64,000 bases of DNA from an uncultured Cyclobacteriaceae bacterium (GTDB taxonomy: Bacteria > Bacteroidota > Bacteroidia > Cytophagales > Cyclobacteriaceae). The notes beneath the pieces are model-generated. The model was not told where the DNA came from, searched no databases, and worked only from the letters and a program-made list of their open reading frames with translations. Shown here in pieces: positions 55,191-63,108 of the stretch. A program made the translations under genes and the position numbers. Location of the stretch: NCBI GenBank assembly GCA_947492745.1, contig CANLOE010000005.1, forward strand, positions 62,001 to 126,000, given 5' to 3'. Numbering within the stretch: the first letter of the stretch is position 1; each line of letters begins with the position of its first letter.

Positions 55191-55931
55191 ATGGATCAAA
55201 AGAAAACCGTACTGATACTCGGTGCCAGTAGCGATATCGCTGTGGCCTGTGCCCGCACATTTGCCCAAGAAAAGTTTGATGTCCTGCTGGCGGGCAGGGA
55301 CAAGGAAAGGTTCGAAGCCATGGCCAAAGACCTGTGTATTCGCTATGGCATCTTCAGCCAGGCCCTAGAGTTCGATGCACTGGACTATGCATCGCACAGT
55401 GCTTTCTTTCATCAATTGCCAAAGCAGCCCGAGGTCACCCTGTGTATCTTTGGGCTACTCGGAGAGCAGGAAATATCAGAACAGAACTGGGATGCCTGCG
55501 CCAAGGTACTGCACAGTAATTATACAGGAGCGGTATCCATCCTGAATACCGTAGCTCAGGCTTATGAAAAAGCAGGAAAGGGGAGCATTATCGGAATCAG
55601 CTCCGTAGCCGGAGACCGAGGAAGAATGAGCAATTACATCTATGGGAGTGCAAAGGCAGGTTTCAGTGCTTATCTTTCCGGTCTGAGAAACCGACTCTAC
55701 AAAGCAGGGGTCTATGTCACCACGGTCAAGCCTGGATTTGTTGCCACCAAAATGACGGAGGAACTGAACCTACCCGGTCCGCTGACGGCATCGCCCGAAG
55801 CAGTGGCCAAGGATATCTACAGGGCCTATCGCAAAAAAAGCAATACCATCTATACCAAATGGTTCTGGCGCTACATCATGCTCATCATTACCTCCATACC
55901 CGAAAACATTTTCAAAAAACTGAAGCTTTGA
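55191..55931 (+). CDS. Short-chain dehydrogenase, DprE2-like
   Basis: A 246-residue NAD(P)-dependent reductase. The cofactor motif is GASSDIAVACARTFAQE (about 11-27), the 'TGxxxGxG' equivalent of this subfamily. The catalytic tetrad is present in NYTGAVSILN (Asn), IIGISSVAGDRG (Ser) and YIYGSAKAGF (Tyr-x3-Lys). It would reduce the 2'-keto sugar made by the DprE1-like oxidase to arabinose. It is 2 bases behind that gene, and its stop overlaps the HAD gene start by 3 bases, so all are one operon. The subfamily assignment is by context and motif. Confidence 0.87.
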   Translation: MDQKKTVLILGASSDIAVACARTFAQEKFDVLLAGRDKERFEAMAKDLCIRYGIFSQALEFDALDYASHSAFFHQLPKQPEVTLCIFGLLGEQEISEQNWDACAKVLHSNYTGAVSILNTVAQAYEKAGKGSIIGISSVAGDRGRMSNYIYGSAKAGFSAYLSGLRNRLYKAGVYVTTVKPGFVATKMTEELNLPGPLTASPEAVAKDIYRAYRKKSNTIYTKWFWRYIMLIITSIPENIFKKLKL

Positions 55932-56524
55932 AGCCACTACTTGTCCTTTTCGATTTTGACGGCACGCTGACCACTAAGGATACCTTTCTCGAATACATCA
56001 AATTCGTCAGGGGAAAGATGCGGTTCTGGCTCGGGTTCGCTCTTTTATCCCCTATTTTGGTGGCCATGAAACTAAAAATGGTTCCTAACTGGCGTGCCAA
56101 GGAAATCGTGCTGAAACACTTCTTTGGCGGTATGGACATCGAGAAACTAAAGGCACAAGGACAATCTTTTGCGCAGACCCGAGTCCCCGAAATACTCAGA
56201 AAAGGTGGCCTCGAACAAATAGCAACCTACAAAGAACAGGGTGCCAGAATCATTGTCATCACAGCCTCTATAGAACTCTGGGTGAAGCCTTGGGCAGACA
56301 GCATGGAACTGGAAATTTTAGGAACACTGGTAGAAGAAGAAAAAGGCACTTTCACAGGAAAAATCAAGGGAGCCAACTGCTATGGTCCCGAAAAGGTAAA
56401 ACGGCTGCAAGCTTACTTAAGCCTATCCGACCATACTACCATCCATGCTTATGGTGATAGTCGTGGCGATAAGGAGATGTTCGCTATCGCCGATAAGACT
56501 TTTTACCGCCCTTTTCGATCATAA
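55928..56524 (+). CDS. HAD-IB phosphatase, possible DPPR 5-phosphatase
   Basis: A 198-residue cytoplasmic hydrolase of the HAD subfamily IB. Motif I is LFDFDGTLTTKDTF with the two catalytic aspartates (residues 9 and 11), motif II is IIVITASIELWVKPWADSME, and motif III/IV is GDSRGDKEMF. I use the TTG at 55928, which overlaps the previous stop as TTGA; a longer frame from 55859 is a shadow start inside the previous gene. The step after the UbiA-type reaction is removal of a 5-phosphate from polyprenyl-phosphoryl-5-phosphoribose, which this enzyme may perform. Hydrophobic residues (FWLGFALLSPILVAMKLK) suggest membrane contact. Confidence 0.83.
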   Translation: MKPLLVLFDFDGTLTTKDTFLEYIKFVRGKMRFWLGFALLSPILVAMKLKMVPNWRAKEIVLKHFFGGMDIEKLKAQGQSFAQTRVPEILRKGGLEQIATYKEQGARIIVITASIELWVKPWADSMELEILGTLVEEEKGTFTGKIKGANCYGPEKVKRLQAYLSLSDHTTIHAYGDSRGDKEMFAIADKTFYRPFRS

Positions 56525-56694
56525 GCGCTGTAGTTTTTTCCTGCTTTCGCGGCATGGCCATTATCCTATTTCCTTATGTCAGTCCGGGTATCATCGGACA
56601 GCCCCTCAACGCTGGGTATAAATCGCTCTACGGTCCATGGTCTATGCTTATCGTATAATATCGCCTAAGCCAAGGCCGCATTACCTCCCACTTA

Positions 56695-56853
56695 TACAAA
56701 CTTACATTTCAAATGTCGCATATCTTCCTGTTCATTTTGCGCTACCCTGCGTTGACAATCCTCGCGATAGCGCTGCTATCCCTGTGGTTTTCGCCTTGTT
56801 TAGCCCAAAATAATCCACGAAATCTTACACAACATTTAAAAAGCAAATTTGTA
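56695..56853 (+). mobile_element. Palindromic element family A, copy A9 (159 bp)
   Basis: Plus orientation with TTA on both sides (56692-56694, 56854-56856) and ends TACAAACTTACA and AGCAAATTTGTA. It carries more changes than other copies. B5 begins 4 bases after its end. Confidence 0.82.
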
Positions 56854-56857
56854 TTAA

Positions 56858-57022
56858 CCCAAAATGTTCGTTGGAACTTCGTCATGAGGACTTAAATGGC
56901 AATACATCAGTGCGTTTTCTTGGGTTCAGCGTAGCACCGCTACGGTGAATTCAAAAAACGCATTCATTTACTGATTTGAAGTCAGTTAAGTCCGGAATAG
57001 ATTTTCTAATGGACATTTTGGG
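56858..57022 (+). mobile_element. Palindromic element family B, copy B5 (165 bp)
   Basis: A near-perfect copy of B4 with a perfect ATTAA duplication (56853-56857, 57023-57027). The left duplication includes the last base of A9, so B5 inserted right at the border of an existing A copy. Confidence 0.9.
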
Positions 57023-57027
57023 ATTAA

Positions 57028-57698
57028 TGGTTCGATAAGATGAAAACCGTTCCTTCGCAGCAGAATCTCAAAGATTACCTTTGTAGAGCATAAGTACAAT
57101 CGTTTCCATCAACTCTATTTACCCTATTACCTGTTTTTTTGATAAGTAGTTTCGTCGATATCCCCGCAGATAGCACCATAGCCTTTGTTCCAGGTACTAA
57201 GCACGCCTTTCGCTATACCTTCAAGACACTTTTCAAACGCTAGGTACTGTCTGATACTGTACTGAGAAAACGAACAGCAAGTTTTATGATGCATCCATCT
57301 ACACAGACACAGTAAATAGGTTCTCCTTACATGAGGAAAAGCCAAGTGACCCAATCGTAAATCATTTTTTGCGCAAAACAGTCCTAATATCAAATCCGTA
57401 ACAGGGGCCAGTATGCTACCAATCACTTCATTTAGCACAATTCCACAACAGCCTTCATGCACAGTCAATATTCATCTTATCGATTATCGTGGTATAGTGC
57501 GATTTAAAGACCCTAAGTAACACTACATCAATATTTCCATTTTTTCACTTCGATTATTGTATTACTTTGCTGAATAACAATAACGTAAGCGCATTTTGCA
57601 ATAGAGCGGTACACTGGCAACCATAGAACGGCCAATATACCGAGTTTACCAAGAATAGTTCACAAACTACTGCAAACCAATCATAAAATCATCAGAAA
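57028..57698. other. Intergenic stretch before the mannanase gene
   Basis: A cysteine-rich 113-codon frame on the minus strand (57127-57468) has no recognisable domain and may be a relic. The plus strand shows many stops. GCAAAACAGTCC at about 57372 resembles the relic motif seen near other eroded boundaries. No A-E element is present. Confidence 0.35.
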
Positions 57699-60600
57699 AT
57701 GACGAAAAATCTACTACTAGTGGGATTATTACTAAGCAGTATAATGGCTGTAGGACAAGCACCCTTTCAAGAAGCTGCCAGTAGCGTACCTCCCGGCTTT
57801 GTCTATACGGAAGGTTCCAAATTCAAACTTGAGGGCAAGGACTTCTACTTTTCCGGTACAAATGTATATGATTTTTTCACCTACGGTGCTTCCAGCGGCG
57901 ATGTGGAAACTCAATATATGGACAAGGAACGTATCGACGAACACATGAGAACCTTGTATACCAATGGTATACGAGTGGTTCGTCTCTGGGGCTTCAGTCA
58001 TGAAGAATGGCATGGCTTCGAAGTCGAGAAGGGAGTATACAACGAACCCCAGTTCGCACTGTTCGACTACATCGTCAAATCAGCAGAGGCCAATGGACTC
58101 CGACTGATCGTAGCTCTGGAAAACTACTGGAACGACTATGGTGGTATCAAAACACGACTCGAATGGGAGGGTATCGATGTATCGGGTGGCGGTGCTCACG
58201 ATCAAGGACAGTTCTTCACCAACAGACCGGCCATCGAAGGGTACAAAGATTATGTGGAGTACTTCATCACCAGAGTAAATCACTATGATGGAGTGGCTTA
58301 TAAAGACGATAAAACGATACTGGCCTGGGAGTTGATGAACGAACCTCGCTACCAAGGCTTTGGCGATGACCTCAGCTCTGATGTACTGCGCGCCTGGGTG
58401 GATGAAATGGGAGAGTTTATCAAATCAATCGATTCGAGCCATCTACTCGGAACAGGTCTGGAAGCTCATGGGACCAAGTACGGTTTCGGTGGCAATGAAG
58501 GCAACGATTTCATAAAGATACACCAGTCCCCTTATATCGATTTCAGCTCTGCACATCCCTATATCCGTGAGAGCTGGTCCAACTTCGATGTGGAGATGAC
58601 CAAAAAAGTCATCTGCCAATGGGCCGAAGAATCGCATGATATCCTTAACAAACCCTTGTATATCGGAGAGTTCAATGTCGAAAGAAACGAACGCACGGAA
58701 TGGTGGGAAGATATCTATGCATTTGTAGAGGAAAAGAAAATCGGTGCCAGTGCCTTTTGGTGGTTTCCCGATGAGGGCACCCCTAGAGACAAATTCGCTG
58801 TACTTGAAGGAGATACAGAACTCAGCATATTCAAGGACCATGCCCACAAGATGGAGGCCATGTCCGGTGGTGAGGCCATCTACCTCTCTTTATTAGCACC
58901 AAAGCCCGGTAGTAAATTTCTGGAGGGCAGTACTGTCGAGATCATCGCCAACTCTATCAATGAAAACAATACGATTGCCGAGATGAGCTTCTATCGCAAT
59001 GACCTGCTCATCGGAACGGATACAGAGGCTCCTTTCAGTATGCTGTGGCAAAATACCACAGCAGGTCAATATGCTATCACAGCAGTGGCCAAATCCTCAG
59101 ATGGCTCCTTGGTATCTTCCAGTCCTGTAAACCTACAGATAGGAGGCGAACTTCTCAGTCTAGAATATAAAGATGTATCTTCTGACGCGATTACCAATGT
59201 CATCAAGCCTCATTTTCAGCTGACCAATAATAGTTCTCAGGATATTCCTTACGAAGATATCACCATCCGCTACTGGTTTACTTCCGAGCTGGACAAGCCT
59301 TTACAATTTGCCTCTGACTATTCCGTACTGGGCACCTCCTATGTCTCTGGGGAGTTCGTTCGGGTAAAAAATAATGAGTACTACTTAGAGGTGTCCATAG
59401 CTCCTGATGCGGGTGTACTGAGCTCCTTGACCAATTCGGGTAGAATGGAGACCAAAATACACTACAACGACTACTCTGATTTCGATCAGTCCGATGATTA
59501 CTCCTACGCGCCGAGTATAAAGGATTTTGCACTTTCCGAACGTGTTACCGCTTATGTCAATGGCACATTGATCTATGGACAGGAACCTATAGATGGTCCC
59601 AAGGCCACACTTAGCGCCAATGTCGACTCCGGGACTGCTCCTCTTGAAGTTATTTTTGATGCCAGTGCCTCCAGTACTCCCGATGGTGGAGCACTCAGCT
59701 TCAGTTGGGATTTTGGAAATGGTGATGTGGCTACGGGGATGAACCCTACCTATACTTTCACTAGCCCTGGAGCCTATACGGTGACACTGACGGCTACTGA
59801 TGCCGATGGAGACAGTAGCACCGACAGCATGGTAATCACGGCTATTGAACCCTCACAGCGCATCACCATCGACTTAGTAGGACCTGATAATGGCAGGTCG
59901 TTCCAAATAGGTAAAAAAATCCGCCTGAGAGCCGAGGCTTTTTCCTCGTATGGAGACATCGCTAGGGTCGCATTCTTTGACAACGGTACTCGTATAAAAA
60001 CAGATTCGAAAGCTCCCTATATCCATGCTTGGCTTGATGCTACCTTAGGTGAACATCTATTGACCGCTCGCGTAACCGATACCGAAGGCAACACAAAACT
60101 CTCTGCTCCTGTTAGCATAACAGTAGTAGAAAAGCTTGGCCCAACTGTTGCTATTACCTCTCCTTTCTCCGGAGATAGTTTCAGTAGCGGAGCTTCTGTC
60201 AGGGTAAGCGTTGATGCCGAAGACGAAGATGGTCTTGTAAACAATGTGGCATTATTGGTCGATGGTCAATTCTTTGCCAGGGATAGAACAGTTCCCTATG
60301 ATTTCGATATCAGTACCCTTACAGGGGCACACGTGCTTACCGCACGTGCTATAGACAACAATGGCAATAGAACACTTTCTGCTCCCGTCAATATAACGGT
60401 GCAACCCTCCTCCAAGTGTGATAACTGTAACAGCAGTGTAACAATCGTATCATCCAAAGAGAGCGAAATTGTTCCTACGGATGAAGAGATAGCTATATTT
60501 CCAAATCCCACTTCGCTGGACTTCCAGCTTCAACTACCCCTATCGGATACCAAAACGAAAATAGTCGTCAGGGACTACTTGGGCAAAGTTCTATTCTCCA

Positions 60601-60722
60601 ACGAGCATTCCGGGCATAACGCTGAACTGCTACGTTTTGGACAAGATTTTAAGCCGGGGATGTACATCGTCCATATGAGCAAGGGACAGAAGGTTATAAC
60701 ACAGCAAATTGTCAAAAGATAA
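57699..60722 (+). CDS. Secreted GH5 mannanase-like multidomain enzyme with T9SS sorting domain
   Basis: A 1007-residue protein with signal peptide (LLLVGLLLSSIMAVGQA). The GH5 domain (about 30-385), of the type of beta-1,4-mannanases (GH5_7), has WGFSHEEWHGFEVEKGVYNE, the acid/base Glu215 in WELMNEPRY, and the nucleophile Glu324 in YIGEFNV. An Ig-like segment (about 395-480) is followed by a CBM3-like beta-sandwich (about 485-625), a PKD domain (about 630-720: APLEVIFDASASSTPDGGAL), two further Ig-like domains (about 725-905) and a type IX sorting domain (IAIFPNPTSLDFQLQL, GKVLFSNEHSG, KPGMYIVHMSKGQKVITQQI). It would degrade mannan or glucomannan at the surface. Substrate specificity not proven. 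Confidence 0.88.
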   Translation: MTKNLLLVGLLLSSIMAVGQAPFQEAASSVPPGFVYTEGSKFKLEGKDFYFSGTNVYDFFTYGASSGDVETQYMDKERIDEHMRTLYTNGIRVVRLWGFSHEEWHGFEVEKGVYNEPQFALFDYIVKSAEANGLRLIVALENYWNDYGGIKTRLEWEGIDVSGGGAHDQGQFFTNRPAIEGYKDYVEYFITRVNHYDGVAYKDDKTILAWELMNEPRYQGFGDDLSSDVLRAWVDEMGEFIKSIDSSHLLGTGLEAHGTKYGFGGNEGNDFIKIHQSPYIDFSSAHPYIRESWSNFDVEMTKKVICQWAEESHDILNKPLYIGEFNVERNERTEWWEDIYAFVEEKKIGASAFWWFPDEGTPRDKFAVLEGDTELSIFKDHAHKMEAMSGGEAIYLSLLAPKPGSKFLEGSTVEIIANSINENNTIAEMSFYRNDLLIGTDTEAPFSMLWQNTTAGQYAITAVAKSSDGSLVSSSPVNLQIGGELLSLEYKDVSSDAITNVIKPHFQLTNNSSQDIPYEDITIRYWFTSELDKPLQFASDYSVLGTSYVSGEFVRVKNNEYYLEVSIAPDAGVLSSLTNSGRMETKIHYNDYSDFDQSDDYSYAPSIKDFALSERVTAYVNGTLIYGQEPIDGPKATLSANVDSGTAPLEVIFDASASSTPDGGALSFSWDFGNGDVATGMNPTYTFTSPGAYTVTLTATDADGDSSTDSMVITAIEPSQRITIDLVGPDNGRSFQIGKKIRLRAEAFSSYGDIARVAFFDNGTRIKTDSKAPYIHAWLDATLGEHLLTARVTDTEGNTKLSAPVSITVVEKLGPTVAITSPFSGDSFSSGASVRVSVDAEDEDGLVNNVALLVDGQFFARDRTVPYDFDISTLTGAHVLTARAIDNNGNRTLSAPVNITVQPSSKCDNCNSSVTIVSSKESEIVPTDEEIAIFPNPTSLDFQLQLPLSDTKTKIVVRDYLGKVLFSNEHSGHNAELLRFGQDFKPGMYIVHMSKGQKVITQQIVKR

Positions 60723-60759
60723 TGCCCGATAAGGGATGTTCTTCCTACTATTGAATGAA

Positions 60760-60850
60760 ACAATCTGGACTTTTTCTTTTCGAATTTCATATATAGCATC
60801 CTGATTTTGTCTTTTTTAGTTCTGTGACTTCGGCTATACAAGGGAAAAAA
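60760..60850 (+). repeat. Dispersed repeat family F, copy F2
   Basis: Matches F1 (13200-13299): TTTTTCTTTT, ATAGCATCCTGATTTTGTC, GTTCTGTGACTTCGGCTATA and CAAGGGAAAAAA. It lies 38 bases after the mannanase stop. Confidence 0.55.
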
Positions 60851-60895
60851 AGCCTTCATCAGGGCACAAAAGCCTAAATCACTTTTATGAAAAAT

Positions 60896-60930
60896 CGCAC
60901 GCAATATATCATAAGGTGTGTTGCGTGCGG
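60896..60930 (+). terminator. Hairpin after the mannanase gene
   Basis: CGCACGCAA and TTGCGTGCG form a 9-bp stem with a 16-base loop. The following T run is weak (GTTTATAC), so termination is possible but uncertain. Confidence 0.45.
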
Positions 60931-61046
60931 TTTATACTCAAGAAAAAATGAAAGGGGAAACTTTAGTAATGGCCATGGCAAAAAACCCGTATAGTGCTGA
61001 ATCGTTACCGATAGATTTGTCATTAGGGCCTTTGGAAAATAGCGAC

Positions 61047-61090
61047 ATCTAAGTCAACAAATCATCTTGTCCCAAATCAATTGCGTTTAA
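61047..61090 (+). repeat. Dispersed repeat family G, copy G2
   Basis: Similar to the reverse complement of 8160-8206 (AAGTCAACAAATCATCTTG, CCCAAATCAATTGCG). The surrounding 60931-61309 gap holds no recognisable gene. Confidence 0.48.
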
Positions 61091-61309
61091 TCCGTAGCCT
61101 GTATTGGAGCTTCTTTCTGAGGACTCAAAATCCAAGAAGCACATATATCTCATTGATTTGAAGATTTTAAAGCTGCACTAGAAAGTGCCACGTGATTCGG
61201 GTTTAATAAGCACTCGGCTCCCCTAGTAGCTGTCCGATATACCCAAGATAGCATCTACGGTTCGGATAAGCGTAGATTGTCCTATAGAATCTCCTGTCAG
61301 ATGATACCG

Positions 61310-62446
61310 CTATTTTGAAATGGAGGGCTTTCCGCCTTTGAGGGAGAACTTTTTATCCTTGATTTCAAGAAAGCGTTTTTCAAACACTTCAAAACTCAAG
61401 TAAGCTATCAGAAAGACCAGTCCGACATAGATTACCATGGAGAGCAGCTCATTTCCGATACGGGGATGTATCGTCTGCCGATAGGCCGACAGTAAGACCC
61501 AATGATAAACGTACATGCCATAGGACACCTTCCCTATCATTACCAAAACTTTGTTTTCAAAAAGGCCCCTGGTCACCCTATTGCCCTTGTAGGTGACCAA
61601 GAACAAAATCAGTCCGGTAGCCGCCATATTGATCAATGTATAGGACCATACATGCTGCATATTATCCAGAACTCCGATTTTGTATCCAAGAGAAGATACC
61701 ATTAGTGGCATACCGCTTTCCATTAAATCGAAGTAGTTCCAGAGACCTGCTATCAACATGAGGGATGCCGTGGCCAAGGCTATTTTCCCCGTATGGTCCC
61801 TCCACTTTATGGCCAAAGAGAACACGGGCAAGGCTGCCCCGAAGGCAAAAGCATCCAGCTGTCCAAGTGTGAAACGGTAGACCGTCTCCCCTATGGCCTC
61901 CTCGTTGAACATGGTAGACTGTAGCAACATATCGGCCAGAAAAAAACGAACCAAGGGACTGACAAATAGTATGCCTGCCACAATCCATTTCAAGGCCCTA
62001 TTTCCAGCAAAGAAAACCACAAAAGGCCAAACCAGATAGAATTGCTCCTCTACAGATAAGGACCAAAATGGTGTGAAAACAGGGTCTCCGACAAAATCAC
62101 CTTCTATCAAGGGCTTGAAATTATAGGTATAAGTCAGCAGATAGGCAATATTATCCGCCATATCCGAAGGAAAAGAAAAAACCAGATAAGTTCCCAAAAA
62201 CAGGAACACATAAGCGAAATACAAAGGAAAAATCCTCAGTGACCTCCTCCAATAAAAACGCTTGAGATAAAATGAGAGTGAACTATCTTTTGACTTGAGT
62301 AATATGGTGGTAATCAGATAACCTGACAGCACAAAGAAAAGCTGCACACCAATCCACCCACATTGTACCAGAAAAAAGAAATGAAACCAAATAACCAACA
62401 GGATAGCCCATCCGCGCACCCCGTCTAAACTCTTTACATATTTCAT
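61310..62446 (-). CDS. Acyltransferase family 3 membrane protein
   Basis: A 378-residue protein with about 10 membrane segments. The N-terminal block KYVKSLDGVRGWAILLVIWF (about 2-21) contains the 'lDglRgiAil.V...H' signature, followed by WIGVQLFFVLSGYLITTILL and the helix FYWRRSLRIFPLYFAYVFLF ('R..RI.P.y'). FWSLSVEEQFYLVWPFVVFF (about 124-143) is the typical 'wsLsvE.qFYl.wP' motif. Such enzymes O-acylate surface polysaccharides. It differs from the acyltransferase at 41037 and belongs to the OafA-like subgroup. It is monocistronic, oriented against the mannanase gene. Substrate unknown. Confidence 0.9.
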   Translation of the reverse strand: MKYVKSLDGVRGWAILLVIWFHFFFLVQCGWIGVQLFFVLSGYLITTILLKSKDSSLSFYLKRFYWRRSLRIFPLYFAYVFLFLGTYLVFSFPSDMADNIAYLLTYTYNFKPLIEGDFVGDPVFTPFWSLSVEEQFYLVWPFVVFFAGNRALKWIVAGILFVSPLVRFFLADMLLQSTMFNEEAIGETVYRFTLGQLDAFAFGAALPVFSLAIKWRDHTGKIALATASLMLIAGLWNYFDLMESGMPLMVSSLGYKIGVLDNMQHVWSYTLINMAATGLILFLVTYKGNRVTRGLFENKVLVMIGKVSYGMYVYHWVLLSAYRQTIHPRIGNELLSMVIYVGLVFLIAYLSFEVFEKRFLEIKDKKFSLKGGKPSISK

Positions 62447-62722
62447 TAATTGATTTTGAAGGATTTAAGGTTTTGCCTGTTGGAAATAAGCGGGATTACG
62501 CTCGCAAAACAATACGTATATCCCACATGTCTACCCTGACATCACCGTGATGGTAAGACGATTGGGCGCTAATTTTAATATCGTTCAAGATTTAGACTGC
62601 ACGATACGCTAAAGTAAGTGATTTATTATGACAATTTAAATAGACAATGTGAAAATAAACGAAAAATCATTAATATAACCGAAACTACCTACAAATCCAA
62701 TTTCTTGTACCACCTCACGTAA

Positions 62723-62882
62723 TACAAACTTGGCTTTTAAATATCGCCTATCTTCCTGTTCATTTTGCTTCACTCTGCGTTGACAATCCTCGCGATAGCG
62801 CTGCTATCCCTGCGGTTATCGCCTTGATTGAAACCAAAATGACCCGCGCAATCTTATACGACATTTAAAACCCAAATTTGTA
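62723..62882 (+). mobile_element. Palindromic element family A, copy A10
   Basis: Plus orientation; ends TACAAACTTGGC and CCCAAATTTGTA. Flanks are TAA (62720-62722) and TTA (62883-62885), so one base differs between them. It lies between two minus-strand genes. Confidence 0.82.
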
Positions 62883-63042
62883 TTAGACCAATGGGATGAT
62901 CATGCCCCATCATATACACTGAAAACCTATAAATCGGAGACTAAAGTTATTGTTTCGCAATATTGATATCATCATTGAGTCCTTGGATAAGAAGGTAGCT
63001 GAGTAACGTATAGCATCACTCAGCATGGCATCAACACAAAAA

Positions 63043-63072
63043 ATCCCCCGACCTATCCAAAGGTCGGGGGAT
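63043..63072 (-). terminator. Strong intrinsic terminator of the T9SS-type gene
   Basis: ATCCCCCGACCT and AGGTCGGGGGAT form a 12-bp perfect stem with a 6-base loop. On the minus strand it is followed by a T run (TTTTTTG), 37 bases after the stop of the gene ending at 63109. Confidence 0.93.
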
Positions 63073-63108
63073 TTGATATATGATCACTACTGTTGTTCGA
63101 AGCCTTCG

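Noticed and set aside
55859-55927. Longer start for the HAD phosphatase
   Set aside because: The added residues (ALHHAHHYLHTRK) are read from the overlapping dehydrogenase gene in another frame. The TTG at 55928 fits the TTGA coupling and the family start.
56713-56895. Short open frames inside A and B copies (for example here, and 9548-9751, 8216-8437)
   Set aside because: The frames are made by the repeat itself, differ between copies and show no protein-like conservation.
57127-57468. Cysteine-rich 113-codon frame on the minus strand
   Set aside because: No recognisable domain. The cysteine pattern is irregular, and it is probably a chance frame in relic DNA.
1147-62882. Palindromic repeats as integron attC sites or gene cassettes
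   Set aside because: There is no integrase, adjacent genes have both orientations, no GTTRRRY-type core was seen, and most copies have clean target duplications, which attC recombination does not produce.
1147-62882. Palindromic repeats as REP/RAYT elements
   Set aside because: REP elements are usually shorter (20-40 bp) and lack target duplications. No RAYT (Y1-transposase-like) gene is in the window. The duplications point to a DDE-type mechanism.
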